Source of the DNA: Megaustenia siamemsis
Taxonomy: Eukaryota > Mollusca > Gastropoda > Stylommatophora > Ariophantidae
Length of the DNA: 64,000 nucleotides
Reading direction: 5' to 3'
Assembly: GCA_032433765.1 (NCBI GenBank)
Contig: JAVIAB010000025.1
Coordinates: 35,300,282-35,364,281 of the forward strand
In this document: positions 20,525-31,939 of the stretch, one piece after another
How the letters are laid out: each line of letters begins with the position of its first letter
How positions within the stretch are numbered: the stretch's first letter is position 1
Translations under genes and position numbers: made by a program
The notes under the pieces: model-generated
What the model saw: the letters and a program-made list of their open reading frames with translations, nothing else
Told to the model about the DNA's origin: nothing
Databases searched by the model: none

Positions 20525-21147
20525 GGTGAGATATGTAGCTAAAAACATTTCTGTCTTCTCATGCTTCTCTAACCATGTTTTAACAGGGTGATGAGATATG
20601 TAGCTAAAAACACTATTGTCTTCTCATACTTTTATAGCCATATTTTAATTGAGTGATGAGACATGTAGCTAAAAACATTACTGTCTTCTCATGGTTCTAT
20701 AACTAAACAAAAACAGCGTAATGAGACAAACATCTAAAGACTACTCACTTTATCATGGTTCTATAACTATACAAAAACAGCGTAATGAGACAAGCATCTA
20801 AAGACTACTCACTTTATCATGGTTCTATAACTAAACAAAAACAGCGTAATGAGACAAACATCTAAAGACTACTCACTTTATCATGGTTCTATAACTAAAC
20901 AAAAACAGCGTAATGAGACAAACATCTAAAGACTACTCACTTTATCATGGTTCTATAACTAAACAAAAACAGCGTAATGAGACAAACATCTAAAGACTAC
21001 TCACTTTATCATGGTTCTATAACTATACAAAAACAGCGTAATGAGACAAGCATCTAAAGACTACTCACTTTATCATGGTTCTATAACTATACAAAAACAG
21101 CGTAATGAGACAAGCATCTAAAGACTACTCACTTTATCATGGTTCTA
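20525..21147. repeat. 64-65-bp satellite, middle segment
   Basis: It begins with 65-bp units like those at 18046 (GATATGTAGCTAAAAACA) and passes into 64-bp units: GGTTCTATAACTATACAAAA, then ACAGCGTAATGAGACAAGCA, then TCTAAAGACTACTCACTTTA and TCAT. The last unit stops inside GGTTCTA at the Tigger insertion and resumes at 23576. Confidence 0.95.
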
Positions 21148-23575
21148 CAGTCGAACCTGGTCTTAGGACCACCTGTTTAAAGCGTTTCCCTGGTTATAGG
21201 ACCGGGTCTACAATTTCCCCGAGTTTTTTACTATATGCTAACACTGATTACGGCGCTCACCGTATGACGCGACCAGAGACCAGGCTAATTAACCGCCGCC
21301 AATGTTATTTATCCCGTTTACGACACGCGGGTAATCCGAGATAACGATACACTGACCAGCCAGTCCTTCTCCGTCTCGCTGGGAGCCATAAACGATCGAC
21401 ACAGGTGTCTACAGGTGTCGAAGTTTTCCCGTATTTAGTGAGTCCCAGATTACAGTGGGACGTGTTACGTTTATCAGTCAATACTGGTGTGAGAAACACG
21501 GCAGACACAGATCTATGATTCGTGAAGTGACATCACTTCGCGGTTCCGTCTAGACCAGAGTAGACCATTGCGTGGCCCGTATAAATTACAGGAATTAACT
21601 AAAGAATTAGTCATTGCCCGCTTAGAGTGTATTCACGTACATGTACAGTATCTCAGTGAATTATTTTTGTGGATTTTAAAAGTGTTACACACAATATAGG
21701 AAATGGCCAGTGTCAAAGTGTAAAACCAAAAGCATTAACGCTGGAAGAACGAATATCAGTGATTCGACAAAATCAGCAAGGTAAAAGTTCGCGATTATTG
21801 GCAGAACAGTTTGGAGTGGGAAAGACACAGATTTTACGTACGTTAAAGAGAAAAGCCGAGTATATGAATGACTTTGAAAATAATGCACCAAGTATGAAAA
21901 GAAGGAATAGCAGGAAAACGGGAAATGAAGACATAAATACACTTTGTTGGAAATGGTGTCAATCAGCACTTGCATGAAAATTTCCGTTATCTGGGCCGAT
22001 GATCAAAGAACGAGCTTTACAGTTTGCAAAAGAATTGGAAAACTCAGTCTTTAAAGCATCGAACGGCTGGTTAGAGGCCTTCATTAAAAGACACAATCTT
22101 GTGTTTGGTAAGCAATGTGGCGAAGTCGGTGATTCAGATATGAGTGCTGCGGCTGACTGGACTTCTAAATTATCCGAGATATGCTATGGTTACGCTGCTC
22201 AAGACATTTTTAATTTAGATGAAACCGGGTTATTTTTCAAAGGGACTACGGACAAAACATTTTTTGTCAAAGGAGAAAAATGCGCTGGGGTAAAAAAAGC
22301 AAAGAGCGAATAACAGTGATGCTATGCACTAACATGTTGGGGGAACGAGAACCAGCTTTAGTGATTGGGAAAGCAGCTAACCCTAGGATTTTTAAAAACA
22401 TCAACATAAACACACTGCCAGTGATTTACAGAAACAACAAAAAGGCATGGATGATTGCAGCTATATTTGAAGATTGGCTGAAAAGTTTTGACCGTAAGAT
22501 GCAGAAAAAAAAAGCGCCACATTATTTTATTTGTTGACAACGCTACCTGTCATCCCAAGATCGAACTACAGAATGTTAAGCTGCAGTTTCTGCCACCCAA
22601 CACAACTGCATTAGTTCAACCCCTAGACCAGGGTGTCATTCAGACATTTAAATTAAAGTTTAGACAAAAACAGCTTCTACATCTTATCACAGTCATGGAA
22701 TCAAACAAGGATGCTTCCGGAACCGAACTCATGAAACAGGTCAATTTACTGGATGTAGTCTACTGGATTGCTGCAGCATGGAAAGAAGTGGACAACTCAA
22801 CCATCCTTAAGTGTTTCTGTAAAGCAGGTTTTCATTGTCCTGCTGAAACACACGCATATTCTCTGACGCACATGGAATCTGCATCAAAGACCGACGTGCA
22901 AATTGTTTCTACTGCAATTTCTACTGCTTTGGATAACCTTTCAAAAGAATTGTTTGGATACCAATTGACAGACATCTCCATGATTGATTCAGGGCTCCAA
23001 ACTTGCAACACAATAGAAACAAACTGGGATCTTCCTGCCACTGCAATTTTAGCTGCTGAGGATGTGAATAGTGAATCAGACAACGAACAAGATTCTACTG
23101 ACATTGAGAAAACATACACTATCGCAGATGCACATAATGCTTTGGAGCTTCTGCGCACCTATTCAATAACAAACGGGAGATCTGACATACTAGACGTTAT
23201 CATGGACTTGAGAGAAAAATTGAACTTATCGTTTATTTCATCTGTCAAACAACAGACTACCATATTGGATTTTTTTTCAAGTCAAAGTGATACATGTACA
23301 GTATAAGTGGAATCTGTGTATGTGTGTTTTATTTTTGTGTGTTTAACTATCGTGTTTTATGAAAAGTGTCCAACCAGTGGCTATTGTAGACCGATATGTG
23401 CACTATGTTCTACTCATGGATTACGCTGATTTGCAGGTTAGTTTTCATAGTGCTTAGGATAAAATTTTTTTATATCGCTCTATTTATTATGTGAAACCTG
23501 TGAGGCAGGACCACCTGTCCTATGGGACCAGTTTTTGAAAGTCCCGTGAATGGTCGCCTTAGACAGGTTCGACTG
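21148..23575 (+). mobile_element. Tigger/pogo-type DNA transposon, 2428 bp
   Basis: The ends are inverted repeats: CAGTCGAACCTGGTCTTAGG at the left, and the right end read inward is CAGTCGAACCTGTCTAAGG. The flanking TA is duplicated (21146-21147 and 23576-23577). Intact neighbouring satellite units read GGTTCTATAACTATAC, so the empty site is known exactly and the insertion split one TA. A second GGACCACCTG motif inside each end may be a subterminal transposase site. TA targeting, CAG ends and a DDE_1 transposase with CENP-B-like DNA-binding domain define the pogo/Tigger group of Tc1/mariner. Confidence 0.95.
21669..23306 (+). pseudogene. Tigger-type transposase (CENP-B-like HTH plus DDE_1), broken
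   Basis: In order: an N-terminal psq/CENP-B HTH (TLEERISVIRQNQQGKSSRL, LAEQFGVGKTQILRTLK), a Tc5/CENP-B second HTH (ASNGWLEAFIKRHNL), then the DDE_1 catalytic domain with DIFNLDETGLFF (first Asp, near 22218), ILFVDNATCHP (second Asp, near 22535) and LVQPLDQGVIQTFK (third Asp, near 22626). The C-terminus has QTTILDFF, a PCNA-binding-type PIP box, at 23253-23276. Three lesions break it: an in-frame TGA at 21975-21977 (one CpG-type change from Arg), a one-base loss at a G run near 22288, and a one-base gain at a run of nine A near 22505. All catalytic residues remain. It resembles TIGD4/TIGD6-like proteins. Confidence 0.93.
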
Positions 23576-25203
23576 TATAACTATACAAAAACAGCGTAAT
23601 GAGACAAGCATCTAAAGACTGCTCACTTTATCATGGTTCTATAACTATACAAAAACAGCGTAATGAGACAAGCATCTAAAGACTACTCACTTTATCATGG
23701 TTCTATAAACAGCGTAATGAGACAAGCAACTAAAGACAGTACTCACTTTATCACGGTTCTATAACTATACAAAAACAGCATAATGAGACAAGCAACTAAA
23801 GACAGTACTCACTTTATCACGGTTCTATAACTATACAAAAACAGCATGATGAGACAAGCATCTAAAGACTACTCACTTTATCATGGTTCTATAACTATAC
23901 AAAAACAGCATGATAAGACAAGCAACTAAAGACAGTACTCACTTTATCATGGTTCTATAACTATACAAAAACAGCGTAATGAGACAAGCAACTAAAGACA
24001 GTACTCACTTTATCATGGTTCTATAACTAAACAAAACAGCATGATGAGACAAGCATCTAAAGACAGTACTCACTTTATCATGGTTCTATAACTATACAAA
24101 AACAGCGTAATGAGACAAGCGACTAAAGACAGTACTCACTTTATCATGGTTCTATAACTATACAAAAACAGCGTAATGAGACAAGCATCTAAAGACAGTA
24201 CTCACTTTATCATGGTTCTATAACTATACAAAAACAGGGTAATGGACAAGCAACTAAAGACAGTACTCACTTTATCATGGTTCTATAACTATACAAAAAC
24301 AGCATGATGAGACAAGCAACTAAAGACAGTACTCACTTTATCATGGTTCTATAACTATACAAAAACAGCGTAATGAGACAAGCGACTAAAGACAGTACTC
24401 ACTTTATCATGGTTCTATAACTAAACAAAAACAGCATGATGAGACAAGCATCTAAAGACAGTACTCACTTTATCATGGTTCTATAACTATACAAAAACAG
24501 GGTAATGGGACAAGCAACTAAAGACAGTACTCACTTTATCATGGTTCTATAACTATACAAAAACAGCATGATGAGACAAGCAACTAAAGACAGTACTCAC
24601 TTTATCATGGTTCTATAACTAAACAAAAACAGCGTAATGAGACAAGCAACTAAAGACAGTACTCACTTTATCATGGTTCTATAACTATACAAAAACAGCG
24701 TAATGAGACAAGCAACTAAAGACAGTACTCACTTTATCATGGTTCTATAACTATACAAAAACAGCGTAATGAGACAAGCAACTAAAGACAGTACTCACTT
24801 TATCATGGTTCTATAACTATACAAAAACAGCGTAATGAGACAAGCAACTAAAGACAGTACTCACTTTATCATGGTTCTATAACTATACAAAAACAGCGTA
24901 ATGAGACAAGCAACTAAAGACAGTACTCACTTTATCACGGTTCTATAACTATACAAAAACAGGGTAATGGGACAAGTGACTAAAGACAATAATACTCGCT
25001 TTCTCATGGTTCTATAACTATACAAAAACAGCGTATGAGACAAGCAAAACAAAAACATAACTGTCTTCTCATGCTTCTATAACCGTACAAAAAGAAGAGA
25101 TAAAACAGCTTAAAACAAAACATACTTTCTTATGCTTCTATAACCATGTTTTAATAGAGTCATGAGTCCAGCAACTAAAGACAATATTTACTCTCATGTT
25201 CTA
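23576..25203. repeat. 64-66-bp satellite, right segment
   Basis: About 25 units continuing the array of 20525-21147. Most are 66 bp, with CAGTACTCAC where the left segment has CTACTCAC. Variants GCGTAATGAG, GCATGATGAG and GGGTAATGGG occur in mixed order. The last units from about 25040 revert to the older 65-bp type (CTGTCTTCTCATGCTTCTAT), mirroring the left edge, so old units border a newer homogenised core. Confidence 0.95.
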
Positions 25204-25591
25204 TCCTTGTGGAAAGATGTAGATTTTTTTTTTATTTCTGGACCAAGTAAAGTAATGCTGGTGTTTCTTAGACTATCCTGCTGCAGGTTTTTATCTTTGA
25301 CCAAGTGAAGAACGAAGCTTGTGAAAAGATCATCAAGAAGAGACGAGAGTCTATAAAGATAACCTGGCAATGGGAAAAGAGACATCAACAATGACAGGAG
25401 ACAGTGAACTCTATTAATGTACAAAATATGCTGATGAACACATTTATATCTAGTAGGGTAGCTGTTATTAAAAAAACATGGAATTATATTAACATTAAGT
25501 GAAGTTGTAAGGCCGAACAACTTTAAAATAAATCTGTTTGCAGATGTATAAGACATATATTAGCCAAACAGGCTGACATTTAGAAGATAGT
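25204..25591. other. No firm feature
   Basis: Intronic sequence. A 120-codon minus-strand frame (25194-25556) has no recognisable motif or splice context. Confidence 0.4.
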
Positions 25592-25815
25592 CTCTGTGAA
25601 CACTTGTACAACAATCAATGCAACTCCTCTTATTTCAGATCTCCTGGCCATGATACCTCTGTGAACACTTGTACAACAATCAACGCAACTCCTCTTATTT
25701 CAGATCTCCTGGCCATGATACCTCTGTGAACACTTGTACGACATTCAACACAATTCCAGTCTCCTCTCATTTCAGATCTCCTGGCCATGATACCTCTGTG
25801 AACACTTGTACAACA
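25592..25815. repeat. 65-bp tandem repeat, about 3.4 copies
   Basis: The unit starts CTCTGTGAACACTTGTACAA and ends CTCCTGGCCATGATAC. Starts are at 25592, 25657, 25722 and 25794. The third unit is 7 bases longer. Confidence 0.95.
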
Positions 25816-25829
25816 TTCAACCTTTCTTG

Positions 25830-26338
25830 TCGCCATTAAATAATGTCTTTCCATCTTTTCTCGTTTTCATTAAACAATGTCTTTTGTCCATTTCTCGGTT
25901 TCATTAACTAATGTCTTTCCACCCTTTTCTCGGTTTCATTAAACAATGTCTTTCCACCCTTTTCTCGGTTTCATTAAACAATGTCTTTCCACCCTTTTCT
26001 CGGTTTCATTAAACAATGTCTTTCCACCCTTTTCTCGGTTTCATTAAACAATGTCTTTCCACCCTTTTCTCGGTTTCATTAAACAATGTCTTTCCACCCT
26101 TTTCTCGGTTTCATTAAACAATGTCTTTCCACCCTTTTCTCATTTTCATTAACAATGTCTTTCCACCCTTTTCTCGTTTCATTAAACAATGTCTTTCCAC
26201 CCTTTTCTCGGTTTCATTAAACAATGTCTTTCCACCCTTTTCTCGTTTCATTAAACAATGTCTTTCCACCCTTTTCTTGGTTTCATTAAATAATGTCTTT
26301 CCATCTTTCTTTCTCGGTTTCACTAACTGTCTTTCCAC
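25830..26338. repeat. 35-bp minisatellite, about 14 copies
   Basis: The unit is TTTCATTAAACAATGTCTTT followed by CCACCCTTTTCTCGG. The central units (25921-26140) are almost identical. Edge units vary by short indels, which changes frame and yields the overlapping short frames seen here. Confidence 0.96.
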
Positions 26339-26635
26339 CTGTTTCATTTGTTGTTTTGGAAGGATTGAAGCATTTGCCTCTGAGACGCTTGATTTTGATA
26401 TTTTAAAAAAAATGTTTAGAAGAATTTGTGCATAGCTCACTTATCACCATTCACAAGTTTGTTGTATGTGCATAGCTCACTCATCACCATTCACCAGTTT
26501 GTTGTATGTGCATAAGAGCCTAAAAGTGAACAAGTAAATTATATTTCATGTAAATTGTTGTAAAACTGAACCTAATAATTTGTTTATTTATTCTAGATCT
26601 CTATAATTAAGCATGTTATGTTTTCTCAATCGCAG
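26339..26635. other. Intron 2 end, with a 40-bp duplication
   Basis: TGTGCATAGCTCACTCATCA and the following bases occur twice in tandem (about 26428 and 26468). The rest is AT-rich and leads into the acceptor TTTTCTCAATCGCAG of GLO1 exon 3. Confidence 0.6.
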
Positions 26636-26775
26636 GCTGCTATTGAAACTTGACTTCTCAGCAATGGATTTCTCCCTCTATTTCATGGGTTATGAAAATC
26701 CAGCAGATATCCCTTCAGACCCCAAGGAGAGAGCCGTATATTGTTTTTCTAGAAAGGTACTTTAGAACTTACCCA
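26636..26775 (+). CDS. GLO1: Glyoxalase I, exon 3
   Basis: The acceptor is CAATCGCAG (ends 26635) and the donor is CCCAGTGAGT (26776). Joined to the exon 2 phase, it reads T-LLLKLDFSAMDFSLYFMGY, ENPADIPSDPKERAVYCFSRK, then TLELT plus CA of a His codon. It aligns with human GLO1 [20 protein letters not shown] through ALSRKATLELTH. The Glu of TLEL is the second zinc ligand. Between SRK and TLEL the DNA (AGAAAGGTACT) is one base short of keeping frame, so the GGTACT could be misread as a donor. The similarity of TLELT and the good GTGAGT behind it show that the exon continues. The intron behind it is 4.5 kb, mostly minisatellite. Confidence 0.93.
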
Positions 26776-27007
26776 GTGAGTAATGATTTCAATTTCACAT
26801 TTTGTTAGACTTGTACTATAAATGATGGAAGACATTTAAACAAAATATGTCATCAGTGATTTATCACATCATCCACAATGTCCTTTGGTCTGTTCTCACC
26901 TTGATAAAAACATGTGTGATGAATTCATTGAATAAATGGCCGCATGACTTTCACTGTCAATGGTTTGGTTTGAACCAGTTGGATGAGAATCTGAGGTTTC
27001 ATTTTGA
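26776..27007. other. Intron 3 start, no feature
   Basis: AT-rich intronic sequence before a run of minisatellites. I see no exon or element in it. Confidence 0.45.
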
Positions 27008-27120
27008 AATTAAATGGGAAGTGGGAGTTATCAATAAAATGGGAAGTGGGAATTATCAATAAAATGGGAAGTGGGAATTATCAATAAAATGGAAGTGGGA
27101 ATTATTAATAAAATGGGAAA
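27008..27120. repeat. 25-bp tandem repeat, about 4.5 copies
   Basis: The unit is AAAATGGGAAGTGGGAATTA plus TCAAT. One unit has lost a G, and the last decays into an A-rich tract. A short GA microsatellite follows at about 27153-27170. Confidence 0.93.
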
Positions 27121-27329
27121 AAAAATGAAAATGAAAATAGATTGACATGTAACAAGAGAGAGAGAGAGAGACATGAACCTAGTGGAGGTCATGAAGTGAT
27201 TGGAATGTCAGCATTCTATTATGTCGTGTTAACTTAACAAATGTGTCAGTTACCTAAACTTTGTCAACTTTTAAAATAATTTACGTACAGCATGAGCCAC
27301 TATTTTGTTGATTTCAAGGGCTGTCTAGT

Positions 27330-27441
27330 TACATTATATTTCTGTATAACTAGATTATATTTCTGTCTACTAGATTGTATTTCTGTCTAACTAGATTATA
27401 TTTCTAACTAGATTATATTTCTGTCTAACTAGATTATATTT
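27330..27441. repeat. 21-bp tandem repeat, about 5 copies
   Basis: The unit is CTAGATTATATTTCTGTCTA plus A, with one short copy lacking TCTG. Confidence 0.9.
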
Positions 27442-27727
27442 AAATTAAAGAAAACTACTTGGAATATTAAGATAAAAAGGGTCAAACAATTTGCTGGAGT
27501 CTATATTGGGATGTTTTCTCAGCCTCACAAACCACATCTAATCTAGTCAGCAGCAAATAAGTGACTTTACTGCTTACATTCGTTGTCCTTGTAGATTTCC
27601 AGCAACAAGTTTTAACCTGTCTGGCTGTCTGTAATGATACTGCCCACTTTAGGAACAAAAAAAGCACAGTAGGTATGTCTTCATTCACACTAGCTACACA
27701 TCTAATTCTGCTGGCAGCAAACAAATG
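27442..27727. other. No firm feature
   Basis: Intronic sequence. A minus-strand 80-codon frame at 27482-27724 is unsupported. Confidence 0.4.
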
Positions 27728-28395
27728 ACCATTCCTAGCAATGTCACATGACTTACCTACAACTCACCAGCATAGTTTCATTGTTGGGTAGTCCTAGCAA
27801 TGTCACATGACTTACCTACATGTAATATACAGTCAGTGTTAGGAGTAACTTATAAGCATAGTTTCATTGTTGGGTAATCCTAGCAATGTCACATGACTTG
27901 CCTACTTGTAATATACAGTCAGTGTTAGGAGTAACTTATAAGCTAGTTTCATTGTCGGGTAATCCTAGCAATGTCACATGACTTGCCTACTTGTAATATA
28001 CAGTCAGTGTTAGGAGTAACTTATAAGCATAGTTTCATTGTTGGGTAATCCTAGCAATGTCACATGACATACCTACATGTAATATACAGTCAGTGTTAGG
28101 ACCAACTCACCAGCATAGTTTCATTGTTGGGTAATCCTAGCAATGTCACATGACTTGCCTACTTGTAATATACAGTCAGTGTTAGGACCAACTCACAAGC
28201 ATAGTTTCATTGTTGGGTAATCCTAGCAATGTCACATGACATACCTACATGTAATATACAGTCAGTGTTAGGACCAACTCACCAGCATAGTTTCATTGTT
28301 GGGTAATCCTAGCAATGTCACATGACTTGCCTACTTGTAATATACAGTCAGTGTTAGGACCAACTTACCAGCATAGTTTCATTGCTGGTAGCCCT
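27728..28395. repeat. 86-bp tandem repeat, about 7.7 copies
   Basis: The unit reads CAGCATAGTTTCATTGTTGG, then GTAATCCTAGCAATGTCACA, then TGACTTGCCTACTTGTAATA, then TACAGTCAGTGTTAGGACCA. Two variants (GACTTGCC/ACTTGTAA and GACATACC/ACATGTAA) alternate from about 28060, giving a two-unit higher-order pattern of about 172 bp. Confidence 0.95.
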
Positions 28396-28464
28396 TCACT
28401 GACAATTTTTATGGATTTGAACTGACATTTATCAACATGGCCCTCTAGTAAATGGAGGATGATG
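28396..28464. other. Spacer between two arrays
   Basis: A short unique piece. It leads directly into the 25-bp array. Confidence 0.5.
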
Positions 28465-31215
28465 ATGAATTTCTCTTGTTACATATCAACAGTTTCTCTA
28501 GTGTTACATATCAACAGTTTCTATAGTGTTACATATCAACAGTTTCTCTAGTGTTACATATCAACAGTTTCTCTAGTGTTAACATATCAACAGTTTCTCT
28601 AGTGTTAACATATCAACAGTTTCTCTAGTGTCACATATAACAGTTTCTCTAGTGTTACATATCAACAGTTTCTCTAGTGTCACATATCAACAGTTTCTCT
28701 AGTGTCACATATCAACAATTTCAGTAATGTCACATATCAACAGTTTCTCTAGTGTTACATATCAACAGTTTCAGTAATGTCACATATCAACAGTTTCTCT
28801 AGTGTCACATATCAACAGTTTCTCTAGTGTCACATATCAACAGTTTCTCTAGTGTCACATATCAACAGTTTCAGTAATGTCACATATCAACAGTTTCTCT
28901 AGTGTTACATATCAACAGTTTCAGTAATGTCACATATCAACAGTTTCTCTAGTGTCACATATCAACAGTTTCTCTAGTGTTATATATCAACAGTTTCTCT
29001 AGTGTTACATATCAACAGTTTCTCTAGTGTTACATATCAACAGTTTCTCTAGTGTTACATATCAACAGTTTCAGTAATGTCACATATCAACAGTTTCTCT
29101 AGTGTTACATATCAACAGTTTCTCTAGTGTTACATATCAACAGTTTCAGTAATGTCACATATCAACAGTTTCTCTAGTGTTACATATCAACAGTTTCAGT
29201 AATGTCACATATCAACAGTTTCTCTAGTGTTACATATCAACAGTTTCTCTAGTGTTATATATCAACAGTTTCTCTAGTGTTATATATCAACAGTTTCTCT
29301 AGTGTTATATATCAACAGTTTCTCTAGTGTTATATATCAACAGTTTCTCTAGTGTTATATATCAACAGTTTCTCTAGTGTTATATATCAACAGTTTCTCT
29401 AGTGTCACATATCAACAGTTTCTCTAGTGTTATATATCAACAGTTTCTCTAGTGTTATATATCAACAGTTTCTCTAGTGTTATATATCAACAGTTTCTCT
29501 AGTGTCACATATCAACAGTTTCTCTAGTGTTATATATCAACAGTTTCTCTAGTGTTACATATCAACAGTTTCTCTAGTGTCACATATCAACAGTTTCTCT
29601 AGTGTTATATATCAACAGTTTCTCTAGTGTTATATATCAACAGTTTCTCTAGTGTTATATATCAACAGTTTCTCTAGTGTTATATATCAACAGTTTCTCT
29701 AGTGTTATATATCAACAGTTTCTCTAGTGTTATATATCAACAGTTTCTCTAGTGTTATATATCAACAGTTTCTCTAGTGTTATATATCAACAGTTTCTCT
29801 AGTGTCACATATCAACAGTTTCTCTAGTGTTATATATCAACAGTTTCTCTAGTGTTATATATCAACAGTTTCTCTAGTGTCACATATCAACAGTTTCTCT
29901 AGTGTTATATATCAACAGTTTCTCTAGTGTTATATATCAACAGTTTCTCTAGTGTTATATATCAACAGTTTCTCTAGTGTTATATATCAACAGTTTCTCT
30001 AGTGTTATATATCAACAGTTTCTCTAGTGTTATATATCAACAGTTTCTCTAGTGTCACATATCAACAGTTTCTCTAGTGTTATATATCAACAGTTTCTCT
30101 AGTGTTATATATCAACAGTTTCTCTAGTGTTATATATCAACAGTTTCTCTAGTGTCACATATCAACAGTTTCTCTAGTGTTATATATCAACAGTTTCTCT
30201 AGTGTTACATATCAACAGTTTCTCTAGTGTCACATATCAACAGTTTCTCTAGTGTTATATATCAACAGTTTCTCTAGTGTTATATATCAACAGTTTCTCT
30301 AGTGTTATATATCAACAGTTTCTCTAGTGTTATATATCAACAGTTTCTCTAGTGTTATATATCAACAGTTTCTCTAGTGTTATATATCAACAGTTTCTCT
30401 AGTGTTATATATCAACAGTTTCTCTAGTGTTATATATCAACAGTTTCTCTAGTGTCACATATCAACAGTTTCTCTAGTGTTATATATCAACAGTTTCTCT
30501 AGTGTTATATATCAACAGTTTCTCTAGTGTCACATATCAACAGTTTCTCTAGTGTTATATATCAACAGTTTCTCTAGTGTTATATATCAACAGTTTCTCT
30601 AGTGTTATATATCAACAGTTTCTCTAGTGTCACATATCAACAGTTTCTCTAGTGTTATATATCAACAGTTTCTCTAGTGTTACATATCAACAGTTTCTCT
30701 AGTGTCACATATCAACAGTTTCTCTAGTGTTATATATCAACAGTTTCTCTAGTGTTATATATCAACAGTTTCTCTAGTGTTATATATCAACAGTTTCTCT
30801 AGTGTTATATATCAACAGTTTCTCTAGTGTTATATATCAACAGTTTCTCTAGTGTTATATATCAACAGTTTCTCTAGTGTTATATATCAACAGTTTCTCT
30901 AGTGTCACATATCAACAGTTTCTCTAGTGTTATATATCAACAGTTTCTCTAGTGTTATATATCAACAGTTTCTCTAGTGTCACATATCAACAGTTTCTCT
31001 AGTGTTATATATCAACAGTTTCTCTAGTGTTATATATCAACAGTTTTTCTAGTGTTATATATCAACAGTTTCTCTAGTGTTATATATCAACAGTTTCTCT
31101 AGTGTCACATATCAACAGTTTCTCTAGTGTTATATATCAACAGTTTCTCTAGTGTCACATATCAAAAGTTTCTCTAGTGTCACATATCAAAAGTTTCTCT
31201 AGTGTTTCATTCTTA
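28465..31215. repeat. 25-bp satellite with higher-order structure, about 110 copies
   Basis: The unit is TATATATCAACAGTTTCTCT plus AGTGT, with variants CACATATC, TACATATC and, in the left third, CAGTAATGT for CTCTAGTGT. CACAT-type units occur at about 29401, 29501, 29576, 29801, 29876, 30051, 30151, 30226, 30451 and 30526. The spacings 100, 75, 225, 75, 175 then repeat as 100, 75, 225, 75. That shows a 650-bp block (26 units) duplicated from 29401 to 30051, then a shorter one of about 475 bp. The array ends only about 15 bases before the acceptor of GLO1 exon 4. Confidence 0.97.
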
Positions 31216-31230
31216 TATCTTCCATCACAG

Positions 31231-31298
31231 CAATCACGGTACTGAGAAAGAAGACAAGCAAGTTTACCACAATGGCAACTCTGATCCAAGAGGGTTCG
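31231..31298 (+). CDS. GLO1: Glyoxalase I, exon 4
   Basis: The acceptor is CTTCCATCACAG (ends 31230) and the donor is TTCGGTAAGG (31299). In the phase set by exon 3 it reads (H)[23 protein letters not shown], matching human [25 protein letters not shown]. The frame is unbroken. The next exon should begin with HIGIAVPD, which carries the His zinc ligand, and a later one should carry the fourth (Glu). I could not find either between here and 39.3 kb, so they lie beyond the 24.7-kb satellite or are missing. Confidence 0.95.
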
Positions 31299-31939
31299 GT
31301 AAGGCTAACATTTAAGATAAAATGTTATTTTCCTCCACAGTATATCCGTCAATGTGTAGCGACTGACAACTCCAGTTATGTGTTCATTTACCCCTCTTCT
31401 TTAACTCGCTGTGTAATTCTCTTGTCTGACATCCCCCATTTTCTTGTGATGCTGCTAGATTCTTTTCAAGGTTGTAGATTCACATTCATTGCCACTTTCA
31501 CTTACTAGTCCTGTCTCCTTGAGTGAATGTCAGCTTGGCTACTCATCCCTACTCCACATACAGTTAACCCTTTTCCTCCCAACAAATTCACTCATGCATA
31601 TGAGATTCATTACCATGATACCAAAGACGAGTTAACTTGTCATGCATCTGGACTCTTATTGTTCAATTGTTAAGGGATGCAACCAATACTTATTGCCATG
31701 ACTTTATGTTGGTTGTACTCTTTGGATTTTTTTGGGCATATTTTATATATATATCATTTTAAAAAAACATGTAACTCTTCTGCTACTGCCCACCAAAAAG
31801 TCAAAATTGTACTCTATAGAGGGCGGTAGTGCCCAAGTTGAAGAGCACTGATCTCAACTATTGCATGATAGTTTTGTATAATGTAGACTTTGAAATGCAG
31901 AAAAATAATTGTAAATATAACCTCAAGCTTTTACTCTGG
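31299..31939. other. Intron-like sequence, no further GLO1 exon seen
   Basis: I looked for a HIGIAVPDV-like exon and for other coding blocks and found none. AT-rich, with a short TATATATA tract near 31745. Confidence 0.5.

Noticed and set aside
26754..26760. AAGGTACTT as the donor of GLO1 exon 3
   Set aside because: The next codons (TLELT) match the conserved GLO1 sequence, and a better donor, CCCAGTGAGT, follows at 26776. The exon 4 phase fits only the later donor.
28465..31215. CRISPR-like array of 25-bp repeats
   Set aside because: Units are directly tandem with no unique spacers, the genome is eukaryotic, and no cas genes are present. The same applies to the 42-, 53- and 64-66-bp arrays.
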